This document shows, one piece after another, positions 30,305-41,016 of a stretch of DNA of 64,000 nt. The stretch is from the NCBI GenBank assembly GCA_016586335.1, contig BLYE01000048.1, positions 124,001 to 188,000 of the forward strand, in the 5' to 3' direction. How positions within the stretch are numbered: position 1 is the first letter of the stretch; every line of letters starts with the position of its first letter. A program made the translations under genes and the position numbers. The notes beneath the pieces are model-generated. The model was not told the origin of the DNA. It did no database searches and worked only from the letters and a program-made list of their open reading frames with translations. This DNA is from Nitzschia putrida. Taxonomy: Eukaryota; Bacillariophyta; Bacillariophyceae; Bacillariales; Bacillariaceae.

Positions 30305-31429
30305 TTCATCCTCTTCAACACAGTCAGAGTAGTTGAAGTCCTCGAAACTGGTGTTGTTGTCATTGTTCTTCTTAACTGCAGCCTTGACAGCTTCCTTAAC
30401 CATAAGGTGCAGTTCCTTCTTTTGACCATTGTCGAAACGAGCCTTCTTAGCTGGAGGAGCATTGGCATGAGCAGCTGCCATGCGTTTGGCTTGCGCTTGG
30501 AGGACCTTGCAGTCATCCGAACCATGAGTGTTGTTTTCACCATGGTACAAGCAGTTGTACTTCTTCTCACCATTGTTGGCTTTATTGCCTTTGGACTTTT
30601 TGGCGTTCTTTTGAGAACCCTGTCCACCGTCACGGTTTGCTGCGCCATCTGGCTTGTGGTGAGTTGAATCATACAATTGTTCAGTAAACTCCAAACGCTC
30701 GCAAAACTCCACTAAGTCCAAGGTTTTCTTTTCCACTGCATCCCATCCCTGGATTGCCATCTGTTCCTGCCACTTCACAGGTACTGCCAACTCAAGAATG
30801 TCACGAATTTCGTCATCGGGGAGCTTGTTTTTCTCTTTCTTCTCATCGAACATTTCCAAATAATTGTTCAACTCCAAGAATCGTAGGTAGAACTGACGCG
30901 TAGTCATGCTGGGTGACTTTTTCACGAAGTGACGCATGTATCGTTTCTGACGTTGAAGGGCCTTTCGGGGCAAAATGAACTTGGTAACCGCCATCATGCA
31001 GGCATCGAAACTGGAAAGACTCTCCGAACGAGTAGTGCCACCTTCCGTAGTAACCATCGTAGCTGACTTCGCTTCAAACTGACTGAGTGCTGAGCCCTGT
31101 AGGAGACGGCGAGCCATGGTAAACTTGGAAGCACCGGTAGTCAAGTTCTGACCTTTGACCACCCTCTCGAAGTTCTTCTGGAACTTGAACCACTCCTCAG
31201 GCGAACCGTTTTTGAAGAAAGGAATCGAAAACTCATACTCGGAACTCGAATTGTTGGCAGGATCACTCTTCAACTTCATCTTAACGTAGTCTCCAATCTC
31301 CAAAGCCTTTGTTTGGGGAACATCCATCGCAATTGGGGGAGGTTGCAAAGCAGACGTCTTGGTCTTCGGCCAACCACCTTTCCTGGGAATCACGACTTTC
31401 ATGGCGACTGGATAAAAGGTAAAAGACAA
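30302..31429 (-). CDS. Gypsy Gag
   Basis: The 375-residue product is a structural protein that packages element RNA. The first ATGs at 31429 and 31402 precede a basic segment. The capsid-like region has FFKNGSPEEWFKFQKNFERVVKG, typical of Gypsy Gag, followed by helices (QFYLRFLELNNYLEMFDEKK). A nucleocapsid-like motif follows, CLYHGENNTHGSDDC, with Cys, His, His and Cys, which departs from the CCHC spacing. The C-terminus is lysine-rich then acidic (NYSDCVEEDE). It ends at a TGA with the pol frame open right behind. No lesions are seen inside gag. Confidence 0.88.
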   Translation of the reverse strand: MSFTFYPVAMKVVIPRKGGWPKTKTSALQPPPIAMDVPQTKALEIGDYVKMKLKSDPANNSSSEYEFSIPFFKNGSPEEWFKFQKNFERVVKGQNLTTGASKFTMARRLLQGSALSQFEAKSATMVTTEGGTTRSESLSSFDACMMAVTKFILPRKALQRQKRYMRHFVKKSPSMTTRQFYLRFLELNNYLEMFDEKKEKNKLPDDEIRDILELAVPVKWQEQMAIQGWDAVEKKTLDLVEFCERLEFTEQLYDSTHHKPDGAANRDGGQGSQKNAKKSKGNKANNGEKKYNCLYHGENNTHGSDDCKVLQAQAKRMAAAHANAPPAKKARFDNGQKKELHLMVKEAVKAAVKKNNDNNTSFEDFNYSDCVEEDE

Positions 31430-31496
31430 GTTAGTAGCAACAACTCAATGTAACAATTGGTAAATACCGGTATACACTCCACAAAACAAACTGTGG

Positions 31497-31508
31497 TGTG
31501 AATTCACA
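31497..31508 (-). promoter_or_regulatory. 12-bp palindrome TGTGAATTCACA next to the Gypsy 5' LTR
   Basis: It lies one base inside the 5' LTR (LTR starts at 31510), where a primer-binding site is expected. No TGG-initial tRNA-complementary sequence is there. The non-autonomous elements have AATGAATTCATT at the same place, so the pairing is conserved although the outer bases differ. Confidence 0.7.
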
Positions 31509-31509
31509 A

Positions 31510-32108
31510 TGCACTATGTCCGTAGAGTACAAACAAATTGCTGAGAAAAATTGTGAACTAAAACTTTAGGATTACAAATGAAGACTTCCGGAAGTAACTA
31601 TCGCTGATTTCCGGATCTTTTGGTCACTGATCAAGATCCCAACCTTCCTTCACTGGGCTAGAGCCAATCAGCATTCAGTGACGCTCAGTTCTAACGTTAG
31701 AAGACGACGAAGGTAGCTAATCTTCGTTCTTCTCCTTAGTTAGCCCATAAGTAAGGGTGAATCTTACTCAGCATCTTCCTTCCGTTGAGTGGAAGATCCT
31801 TTGCACTTGCATTGATCTTATTGACTTCTTCTTGACACCTAGAACGTCTTCTTGGCAACGTCAAGAAGATCTATATCTTCTTTTCTTTCTTTTTTCGTAG
31901 TGGACTCAACGGATCCCAGTTGTCTTGTTCGACTCCTGTGTATTGATCGGCTTCCTTTGTCCGATGGACTTCGCAGACCTCTTGTCCGTTAGTCCTACTA
32001 GCCTACAGTCAACGTAGTCCTACTGACTACGAGTCTACTGAGTCCAGATCCGTTCCACGTGTAACTATTAATTCTTTATCTCTACGACGTACAGGCCAGT
32101 ATACTGCA
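31510..32108 (-). repeat. 5' LTR of the Gypsy element
   Basis: It is a 599-bp match to 26437-27035 with about one difference (TTTGCACTT against TTTTCACTT). It ends at 32108, followed by the CCTG duplication. Confidence 0.95.
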
Positions 32109-33973
32109 CCTGCGGTGTACCAAACACAATTGTGATGGATGGTTCCAAGGAACAAACCAAGGGAGATTTCAGGAAGTTAGCTCGCGAGTCTCACTGCCAC
32201 ATTCGGACAACCGAGCCCTACTCACCTTGGCAAAATGCCGCCGAGTCTGCCATCAAGAGACTCAAGCACGCAACATCCAGAAAGATGCAGAAAGTTGGAG
32301 CCCCAGCCAGATTATGGGACGATTGCCTCGAGTTCGAAGCTTTGATTCAATCCCATACCGCCTCCAACCTCTTCAACAACCAAGGCGAAACTCCTGAAAC
32401 TGTGATGCTTGGTGAGACCCCAGATATCTCACATCTCTGCGAACACGGCTGGTATGATTTCGTGATGTTCCGCGATACCACCGTCTCCTTCCCCGAATCC
32501 AAACTCCAACTCGGTCGCTACCTTGGCCCCAGCATGACCGTTGGCCCAGCTCTGGCTGGGTCTACCTACAGAGCACTGACCCAGGAGGAGATCCAAGATG
32601 CCTTGGAAATAAGAAGGAGAAGAGAATTCGATAAGAGCATCAAAGTTGCAATGGATGTCAAGCCGAAGAAGAAAGGGCGAAAGTCCAAACAGCCCGACTT
32701 ACCTCCAGATGATTTTGAGACGCTGACGTTCGAACTCTATGCAGATGATGATGGTGAGGATCACCAACACCTGGAGGATGAAGATGAGCCTGCTGTGACC
32801 CCGGAAGAAGGAGACCACTACGTGAATGCAGAAGTCCAACTTCCGATTGGAGACCAAGAAATGTTGGGCACTGTGAAGAGGCGAAAACGGGATGCCGATG
32901 GCCGGCTACGGGGGACTGCAAATTCAAATCCCATCCTGGACACGCGCACGTATGAAGTTGAATTTCCATATGGACAAGTTGCAGAGTACTCAGCCAATGT
33001 GATCGCGGAAAATCTGTGGTCGCAATCTACACCTGATGGTCACCGATATTTGTTGATGGATCAGTTGGTCGACCACAAGACCGACGATACAGCAATCACT
33101 GAGGATCAGAAGTGGTTTACCCTTCGAGGCCGAAGAGTACCACGCCGAAGCACCATAGGTTGGTCGCTTTGTGTTCAATGGAAAGAAGGATCATCCAGTT
33201 GGGAATTGCTCTCAGACTTGAAGGAGTCCTTCCCGCTTGAGGTTGCCAAGTATGCCGAAGCCAAAGGCCTACTGGATGCAGCCGCATTCCATTGGTGGGC
33301 CCCTCATGTTCTGAAGAGAAGCAAGCGAATCATCTCTGCTGTCAACACCAGATATCACAAGATGACTCACCAATTTGGAATTCGTGTACCAAAGACAATT
33401 GAGCAAGCTCGACAGTTGGATGCTGCCAACGGAAATACTCTCTGGATGGATGCCGTGAGATTGGAGCTTGCGAATGTGAAGGTCGCATTCAAGATACTCA
33501 AGGGCAACGAGGAAGTACCCAATGGGTATCATCAACAGATTGAGGGGCACTTTGTCTTCTGCGTAAAAATGGAGTCGCTCAGAAGAAAGGCTAGATATGT
33601 CGCAGGAGGACACGTGACGGACACGCCTGCTGGAATGACATATGCAAGTGTTGTCTCAAGAGAAACAGTGAGGATCGCACTTACGGTAGCAGCCCTCAAC
33701 GACCTCGAGGTAATGGCTAGTGATGTTCAAAATGCCTACTTGACTGCGCCTACCGAGGAGAGAATTTGGACGATATTAGGGAGCGAGTGGGGCGAGCATG
33801 TGGGAAAGAAAGCCATCATTGTTCGTGCACTATATGGCTTAAAATCTTCTGGCGCGTGTTTTCGCAATCACCTTGCCGACTGCATGGTGACGCTTGGATT
33901 CAAACCATGTCTAGCCGACCCAGACCTCTGGTACAAGCCTCAAACCCGACCTACTGACGGAGTTGAATACTAG
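32109..33973 (+). pseudogene. Copia pol, integrase end and RT up to a premature TAG
   Basis: The frame resumes with CGVPNTIVMDGS (second catalytic Asp of integrase) and PYSPWQNAAESAIKRL (Glu). An acidic linker region follows, then the Copia RT: LDAANGNTLWMDAVRLELAN, FVFCVKMESLRRKARYVAGGH, YASVVSRETVRIALTVAAL, ASDVQNAYLTAP and RALYGLKSSGACFRNHLAD. A TAG at 33971-33973 stops it nine residues before the RT active site YVDDC, which lies in the same frame. No ATG begins this part because it is the continuation of 25565-26436. Confidence 0.9.
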
Positions 33974-35197
33974 TACGCCTACGTCCTACTCTACGTTGAC
34001 GACTGTTTGGCTATGAGCCACGATGCCAGGAAGACCCTGGAAGATATTGACCGCTACTTCCCGATGAAAGAAGGTTCAATTGGGGATCCTGATATCTATC
34101 TCGGTGCCAAGTTGAGGAAAGCAACTCTGCCGAATGGAGTCACCGCATGGGCGATGAGCCCTAGCAAGTATGTTCAGGAAGCATGCAAGAAAGTCGAGGA
34201 TCGACTGAAAGAGAAAGGACTGCCAGGACTACAGAAAAATGTGCCGATGCCGTTCTCGAACGATTACAATGCTGATATCGACATTACAGAAGAACTGAAT
34301 GCCAAAGAGGCAAACTACTACCAATCAATGATCGGAATCCTACGTTGGATGGTTGAAATTGGACGAATTGACATCATGACGGAAGTTTCTCTATTGGCAT
34401 CCCATTTGGCAATGCCACGAGAAGGACATCTCCAGGCAGCGCTCCGAATTTTCGCGTACCTCAAGTGTAAACACAATTCCCGAATGATATTCGACCCTTC
34501 CTATCCAGCGATTGATGAATCAAGATTCCAGAAATGCGATTGGACAAAGTTCTACGGTGATGTGAAAGAAGCTATTCCACCAAATGCGCCGGAACCCAGA
34601 GGAAAGGATGTGGATCTACGTTTGTTTGTTGACTCCTCTCATGCGGATGACAAAATATGTCGGAGGTCAAGGACTGGCTATTTTATCTATTTGAATATGG
34701 CACCAATTGACTGGCTTTCGAAGAAACAAGCAACTGTGGAGACGTCCGTTTTTGGGGCTGAGTTCGTGGCAATGAAGATCGGCATGGAGGCTATCCGTGG
34801 AATCAGATACAAATTGAGGATGATGGGAGTTCCTCTCGCTGGACCTGCGTATGTATACGGAGACAACATGTCGGTAATCAACAATACCTCGAAGCCGGAG
34901 TCAACGCTGAAGAAGAAGAGCAACTCCATCTGTTATCACGCTGTGAGGGAGGCAGTCGCGATGGGAGAAATTAAGACTTCACACATCTCGACGCATGAGA
35001 ATGTTGCTGATCTTGCGACGAAGGTTATCCCAGGCGGAGCGAAGAGGATTGACTTGATCTCGAGAGTGTTGTATGATTTGTTTGATGACCATGAAGGAAA
35101 AGGAAGAAGAAGTGGAAAGGACACAGTGATACCCCCAGCCGATGATCACGATGCTGGAAGCCGCAAGAGAAAGAAGAACGGCGAGACGGTAACGTAG
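33974..35197 (+). pseudogene. Copia pol, RT active site and RNase H
   Basis: In the same frame after the TAG, YAYVLLYVDDCLAMS gives the RT catalytic pair. It is followed by the thumb (DPDIYLGAKLRKATL) and RNase H with LFVDSSHADDK, FGAEFVAMKIG, YVYGDNMSVI and ISTHENVADLATK. The C-terminus is a basic tail (SRKRKKNGETVT). The protein would end at 35197, about 100 bp before the 3' LTR, with the purine-rich TTTGGGGGAC at 35290-35298 as polypurine tract. Confidence 0.9.
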
Positions 35198-35298
35198 GGT
35201 TTCCGATGTGCTGGTTTTTGGCAGTACATGAATAAAATCACTGGGCGCTTTGGGAAAGATGAAAACAACAAAGGAGTTGATGTTCACCTTTGGGGGAC

Positions 35299-35523
35299 TG
35301 TTTGAAAGCGCACGCAATATTTGTGTAACGCTGTCCCTAACGATTGGAACGCTGTACGTAAGATCCCAACGTTGGCCCCGATGTCCTAACGTACCATGTG
35401 TGGATATGTTTCGTAGTCCGTAATATCGCTCGGAGCGATTGATGGTTCGCTGATACCTTGGTGGATCCAAGTGAAGGTAGTATCATAATTTCTCTTTAAC
35501 ACGGTTACGAATTACTTCAACTA
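35299..35523 (+). repeat. 3' LTR of the Copia element
   Basis: This 225-bp copy of 23136-23359 has about five changes, such as AACGATT against AACAATT. It is followed by the TAGT duplication at 35524-35527. Confidence 0.93.
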
Positions 35524-35527
35524 TAGT

Positions 35528-35850
35528 CGTTCTAGGATACGCAATGCCTACTAAAATTAGCAAACGCAATAATTCTGTCCCTGCAACCACCTTGTAAACA
35601 CGATTCAACGTAATCATAATCTAACGAATCACATATCTCTAAGTAATGTATGTTCAAACGATGGTCACCCACCACGTTTCACTGGCAATGACCACCCTTA
35701 ACTACCGTGTGTTTCCAAACAACGAGTCAAAGTCCACCAAATATTATGGTTTCCATGGGGGCGAATCTCAGGAAAACACAGAAGCAAAGCAAACCATAAT
35801 ACTTAGTGAAAGAAATAAAAACGAACGTAAAAAGCAAACCAAAAAAGTCA
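35528..35850 (+). repeat. Fragment of the non-autonomous LTR element interior, second half
   Basis: It continues the match interrupted at 23131: CGTTCTAGGATACGC onward is the reverse complement of about 18200 back to 17880, including CCATGGGGGCGAATCTC. The match ends at AAAGTCAA, where the LINE relic begins. Confidence 0.88.
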
Positions 35851-38440
35851 ATATGCATTCGTGGATGACACAGATCTCGCCACAGCGGCAAACCTTGGCA
35901 ATGAAAAGACTTCAGCTAGAGAAGTAATTTCAAAAATGCGACGGATGCTACAAGACTGGGAAGGACTCATCTGGGCCACCGGTTGAATGTAAATAAATGC
36001 AGCTGGGTGCTATTGGCTTGCAAATGGGATGATCGTGGAAACTGGAAATGGGTAACGAAAGAGGATAGCCCAGGTACCATACATCTTCACAACTATGATA
36101 TGCAGGAAGAGGAAATCCCAAGGCAAGCACCCACAGAGACATACACTACGCTGGGAGTTCCCCTTTGCCCTACAGGCTCTGATGACCAAGCCTATGATCT
36201 CTTATTATCTAAAGCTCGTCAGTAGGCAGGCAGGATAGGGAGAAGCTCACTCCGACATGCAGAAGCGTTAGATGCCACCACAAAATGCATATACAAAACG
36301 CTAGAGTATATGCTTCCGAGCGTGTTTCTGACTGACACCCAACTCTATCTCATCTCCTTAACAATCCTGAAGGCTAGGATTCCCAAGACGGGGTTTGTCA
36401 ATACCTTCAATAGAGCAATGCTACATGGCCCAACAGATTGCTTAGGCGTGGCAATCCCGGATTGCAAACATCTCAGTATTGCACACCACGCTCTAACCCT
36501 CCAATGACACATGCTACAACCCAATACAATCTCGGGTACATTGCTCCGCCAATTGTATGAATTATCACGCATTGAATTGGGGATGTCGGGAGACTGGTGG
36601 ATCAAGCCACAAGACGCAATTGATCGACTATGTACACCCACGTGGCTCACACAAACAACCCAGGAAATGGTACGGAACAAAATGCGGGTGAACGTTGCCT
36701 GGTTATGAACTTCCCAGGACCAGACTTGGTGTCAGGACGATCACCACATCATGGACTTAATATGAGAACGCGGAATTAGGGGGCGAGCACTAAAGGATCT
36801 CACCAAATGCAGGCTGTGGTCAAGAGTAATAACGGCCGCGGATTTATCTGAAGGCAATGGACTCCTACTGCTTGAGGGATGGGATGATCCACAACGAATC
36901 CGAAGGTGGCCAAACAAATCAAACGCAATGGGATCAATGGAGCAACACAATGCGACGCATTCTACTTGGAAGCAACCATAATGTAAATTTCCGCCACCTC
37001 CATCAACCACTAGGCCCGGTCAAAGCCACGATGCCCAGTATCTGGCCAGTGTGGATAGATCCACAAGAAAATGTGATTTACATCCGTTCTAGGCAAAGAC
37101 AACGGTGGCACAGAGTTCGAAACATTCGATCCCTGATGGCACAGCAAAGCTTTCCCAGCATTGACGTAGTGACGCTAGCAGAAAGTGCCAAGCCCCACCA
37201 CTGGTTACCATGCTGGGCATATCGTCATCAACAAATTAATCATTTTGGTGGCTGTTTATCCGGTCCGATCCCATACTACCAAGGGCAGAGAACATTCCTC
37301 CATGGGAACAATGAGCGATCCAAGATTTTCAGGTGAACCACCGGCTTTCCGCTATCGCCCAGGCCATCTCCCAGGGAATGGCCACAGCAGTCTCTCACGG
37401 ATCACTCAAACAGGGGCGGGGTACTGCAGCTTTTGGTTTTTACATGAATGAATGGGCAACGGAAGACAGTGCTTTTGGACACAATGAGGTGTGGATGCAA
37501 AACGCTATGCCAAGTTCGTATCGTTGTGAACTGGGTGGTATCATAGGCATTCTTGCAGGACTCTTGCAGCTTCACCAGCATCACCACATAGCTAGCCATG
37601 GACTCCTCATCATCTATTGTGACAATATTGCTGCAGGCCATACCAAGCCAATCGACATTCACAGGATCAGACGTGGAGTTGGTCTCCATGGTGATACACC
37701 TCACCCACCTTGCTCCCTGCCAGTTATTACGATTCCAACACGTTAGGGCACACCAACTCCCAACCAAGGAATGGGACGAACTTACGGCAATGGAACAGGC
37801 CAATGAATTGATGGACCAGCAGGCCTAAGGGTGGTGGAACCACTGTCACAACCTTGGTACTGAACCCCAACCGCCAATGAGTATCCCGGGCATTATATAC
37901 TTTGACAACCTTCCATGCACCTCGATTGGTACCAAACCCATAGTGGATGCACTCGGCCAACAACATTTGTACAATCACTGGATATCTTCTGGAAAATGCA
38001 CGAGACCTCATATTCATTCATGGGACAATTTCGCAATTACACAAGGTCGCCGGATGGTTTCCCAAGAACAATTTCCCAGTATTTGCAAATTGGCCTTGCG
38101 CCAAGCGGCCACAGGGGAGAATGGACACATACACGGTGTCCCCAATGTCAGGCAACTGACAAGGATTCTAACCACGTGATTACCTGCACAAGCCCCTCGG
38201 CAATGGAAGTCAAACAGTGTACAATCTTGAAACACCAGCTTAAAAAGATCCAGACCTATCCATTACTTCGTGAATGATATATTGGTATGACATCAACACC
38301 AGGCCCCTGATCAACTACCCAACCACTGGACAAACCAACAACGCGAATGGTATCTTGCAGGCACCAACCAATCTACCAACCTGAACATTGACATCCTTTG
38401 GGGCAGGATACCCAAGACATGGTCAACAATCCAAAGTCAT
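35848..38440 (+). pseudogene. LINE-type retrotransposon relic: RT end, RNase H, zinc-binding tail
   Basis: Reading through several frames and stops gives YAFVDDTDLA (RT active site) at about 35851, then MLQDWEGLIWATG, NKCSWVLLACKW and PRQAPTETYTTLGVPL. Next come the connection region and an RNase H domain at about 37395-37740 (SHGSLKQGRGTAAFGF, SYRCELGGIIGILAGL, IIYCDNIAAG), VRAHQ near 37742, and a CPQC...HVITC motif near 38140-38190. The RNase H motif usually reads SDGS, so its first catalytic Asp is replaced by His here. The 5' part of RT and any endonuclease are missing. The tail QREWYLAGTNQSTN, then WGRIPKTW, precedes the Gypsy relic. It is dead. Confidence 0.75.
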
Positions 38441-38444
38441 CATC

Positions 38445-40121
38445 CGCCTGTCAAGGTTCTATGTCTTGAGAGTCATGCTCATCAGCAGATTGCAGCTCAC
38501 AAAGCTACCGTTGCAGATGTTCAGGCATTGGCTCAGGCGCAAGAACACTTGGAGGTGTCTCAACGAGATCAATTGTATTTGGTATTGCAGTAGTTCCCTT
38601 TGTTGTTTGATGGCAAGTTGGGGACCTATCCTCATCGAGAATTTGAGATCCAGTTGAAACCTGATGTGGAGCCCGATGATTGTCACCGTGCTTATCCAGT
38701 TCCTCACCATCTTGCACCTTTGGTGAAAGGCTGAACTTTGTCATCAATGCGATGAAGGCATTCTGGAACAAGTCTACGACACCATGTGGGGTATGCCAAT
38801 GCTGATTCTGGCCAAGAAGGATGGAACTATTTGGACTGTTGATGACTTTCGTGAACTAAACAAGTGCATTCTACGTCCGAGATGCATGTTGCCCAGGATC
38901 CAGGATATTTTTCAACGTTGGCAAGGCTATCGCTACTTTACCAAACTGGATTTGACCCAGTGTTTCTACACCTACAAGTTGACAGAGGAGTCGAGTTGGT
39001 TGTGTGTGTTGGTCACTCCATCTGGCAAGTACCGTCGTCTTTGTTTGCCCATGGCTCTGACTCCAAGTCCAGACTGGGCCTAAGCTACCTTGGAAGAAGT
39101 CTTGCGAGATGAATTGCATGACAATGTCGAAGTTTTTATTGATGATATTGGTATTTTTTCCAACAACTGGGAGTCGCATTTGAAGTGCATCCAGCGCGTA
39201 CTTGGCTTGTTGCACTCAGCTGGATACAGCGTCAATCCAGCCAAGTGTCAGTGGGCTGTCCATGAGACAGACTGGCTTGGCCATTGGCTCACTCCAGAGG
39301 GATTGAAGCCTTGGAGGAAGAAGGTTGAGGGTATTTTGCAGCTTGCTCCACCCATAACTTGTGTCAACTTCGAGGATTCATCAGTATGGTGAACTATTAT
39401 CATGACTTTTGGAAGAATCGAGCCCATATTCTTGCTCTGTTGACTGCGTTGACCAAGGTGTCTCCTCGCCATTTCCAGCGACATTGGAACGAGGATTGTG
39501 ACAATGCTTTTCGGGAGATCAAGGCGGTGGTGCTCCTGTATTACCCCGATCCAAATGTCCCATTCGTGATTGAAACTGATGCATCTGATTATCAGCTGGG
39601 AGCTGCAATCAAGCAAAAGGATCGCCCTGTTGCTTTCTTTTCATGAAAATTGACCGATGCTCAAACTTGCTATCCAGCGAGCTACAAGGAAGCTCTGTGC
39701 ATTTCTGAAGTCATGGAAGAGTTTCGGCCTATGCTTTATGGTGCTCAGACTACTATCTACACTGACCACCAGAATTTGGCTCAGAGGGATTTGAAGTCAC
39801 AGCGTTTGCTTCATTGGAGGTTGTTGTTGGAAGTTTGCCCCAACAATTCACTATCATCCTGGTCCCAACAACGATGTTGCCGATGCTTTGTCTCGTTTTC
39901 CATTGGAACCAAGTCCTCCTGGGGAGAAAATGATGCGGAAGTCGAGTGTGAATTGGTGGAATCGTTGATGTTCTATCCAGCCGAGGTGAACATGTTCCCA
40001 TTGCAGTTCCAGCAGTTGCAAGAGATTCAGGAAGCTGATGAAGATTTTAAAAAGATGGAACGATTGGAGCAGTTCCAGAAGCAGAAGTTTGGCAAATATG
40101 ATTTGTTGTGTCGTTGCTCAG
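38445..40121 (+). pseudogene. Gypsy pol relic, RT and RNase H
   Basis: Successive frames give LFDGKLGTYPHREFEIQL, then WGMPMLILAKKDG and VDDFRELNKCILRPRC. RYFTKLDLTQCFY and the active site VEVFIDDIGIFSNN follow, then RGFISMVNYYHDFW, VIETDASDYQLGAAI (RNase H) and IYTDHQNL. GPNNDVADALSRFPLE comes near 39870. Several stops (for example at 38587-38589 and 39081) and frame shifts separate them. Gag and protease are absent. The element is interrupted at 40122 by a MITE and resumes at 41017. Confidence 0.85.
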
Positions 40122-41016
40122 GAACATCACCTAAACTCATGTTTACATGAATATATATACGGAATGTTACGAGTTCCAAATGTACATGCCCGCGCGAAAT
40201 ATACATTATTTGTTACACTGCCGGCGCGTTGTTCTGTCTTGCCGGTGTGATTTTTTGCGAAGCACTGTTGAACCGAGGTTGATGAATGTTTCATCATTTG
40301 ATGAAAGTTTCATCATATTAACATCTTGTTTGGAGGGTTCGCCTCCTCCTGCCATTCTCTCTTCGTGGTGAATATTCGTCATTCGTCAACACACGTCATC
40401 ACTCGTCGCTCAACTGCCCCTACCGGTACTGTGGTGTTAGTACTGAAAACTATATCATAAACAATATTGTATCCTCTAGTAAAGTTGGCACGTAGGAGGG
40501 CTCAATTATAACGCTTCCTTCCACTCAGGAGTTCGTAGTTGGCCTACTGCGTACGAGTTGCAGCGGAACAGAAGAAGAGGACAGGGATCTTGTCGATGAC
40601 GAACGGAGTTTGTATTGGTGATACTATTACCAGTTTCGATATTTTTCTTATCACCGTGAAGTAGCAGGAATTTCTCGGTTTGTTGTGATTGTTGTGGATG
40701 CGTGATGTGTTTGGTTTGCAGTCGGCGAATCGAACAAGAAGCCTCCGATACAGGACCAAAATGACGTCATTAATTGATGAAACATTCATCATAAACAGGT
40801 GATGAAAGTTTCATCATTTAATGAAAGTTTCATCAAATGATGAAAGTTTCATCACGAATCAACCATGAATGAAAAACGCCGTGAATCATAGAGTAGTTGC
40901 GTCGCGCGAAACTAGGCGATGCCGGCTGCATAAACCGTTAAGCAACAATGACCAGCTACAAAATGACCCAGCATCGTAGGCGTTAAACGGACGTTATGTT
41001 GTTTTAGGTGATGTTC
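40122..41016. mobile_element. 895-bp MITE in the Gypsy relic
   Basis: The ends read GAACATCACCTAAA inward on both sides (14 bp or slightly more), and CAG is duplicated at 40119-40121 and 41017-41019. Inside, near both ends, are arrays of the near-palindrome GATGAAAGTTTCATC: two on the left at about 40282-40317, four or so on the right at about 40776-40854, one a variant. No ORF is convincing. The integrase zinc domain of the host Gypsy relic follows directly, which shows this is an insertion. Confidence 0.85.

Larger units (their letters stand above)
26437..32108 (-). mobile_element. Gypsy (Ty3) retrotransposon nested in the Copia integrase
   Basis: Two 599-bp LTRs (26437-27035 and 31510-32108) differ at about one position and start TGCACTATG and end GTATACTGCA. 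They are flanked by CCTG (26433-26436, 32109-32112). On the minus strand the order is gag, protease, RT, RNase H, integrase, as in Ty3/Gypsy. The tract ATGGGGGCGAA lies against the 3' LTR (complement of 27036-27046). Near-identical LTRs show recent insertion, yet frameshifts occur at about 29268 and 29915. It shares LTR termini and the adjacent 12-bp palindrome with the non-autonomous elements. Confidence 0.95.
23136..35523 (+). mobile_element. Copia retrotransposon carrying a nested Gypsy element
   Basis: LTRs lie at 23136-23359 and 35299-35523, differ at a handful of positions, and start TGTTTGAAAGC and end CTTCAACTA. The 4-bp duplication TAGT flanks it (23132-23135, 35524-35527), and the empty site is present in the intact LTR element near 18205. 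Order is gag, protease, integrase, RT, RNase H, which defines Copia. A 5.67-kb Gypsy element interrupts the integrase. Independent lesions are a frameshift near 25506 and a TAG at 33971-33973. Confidence 0.93.
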
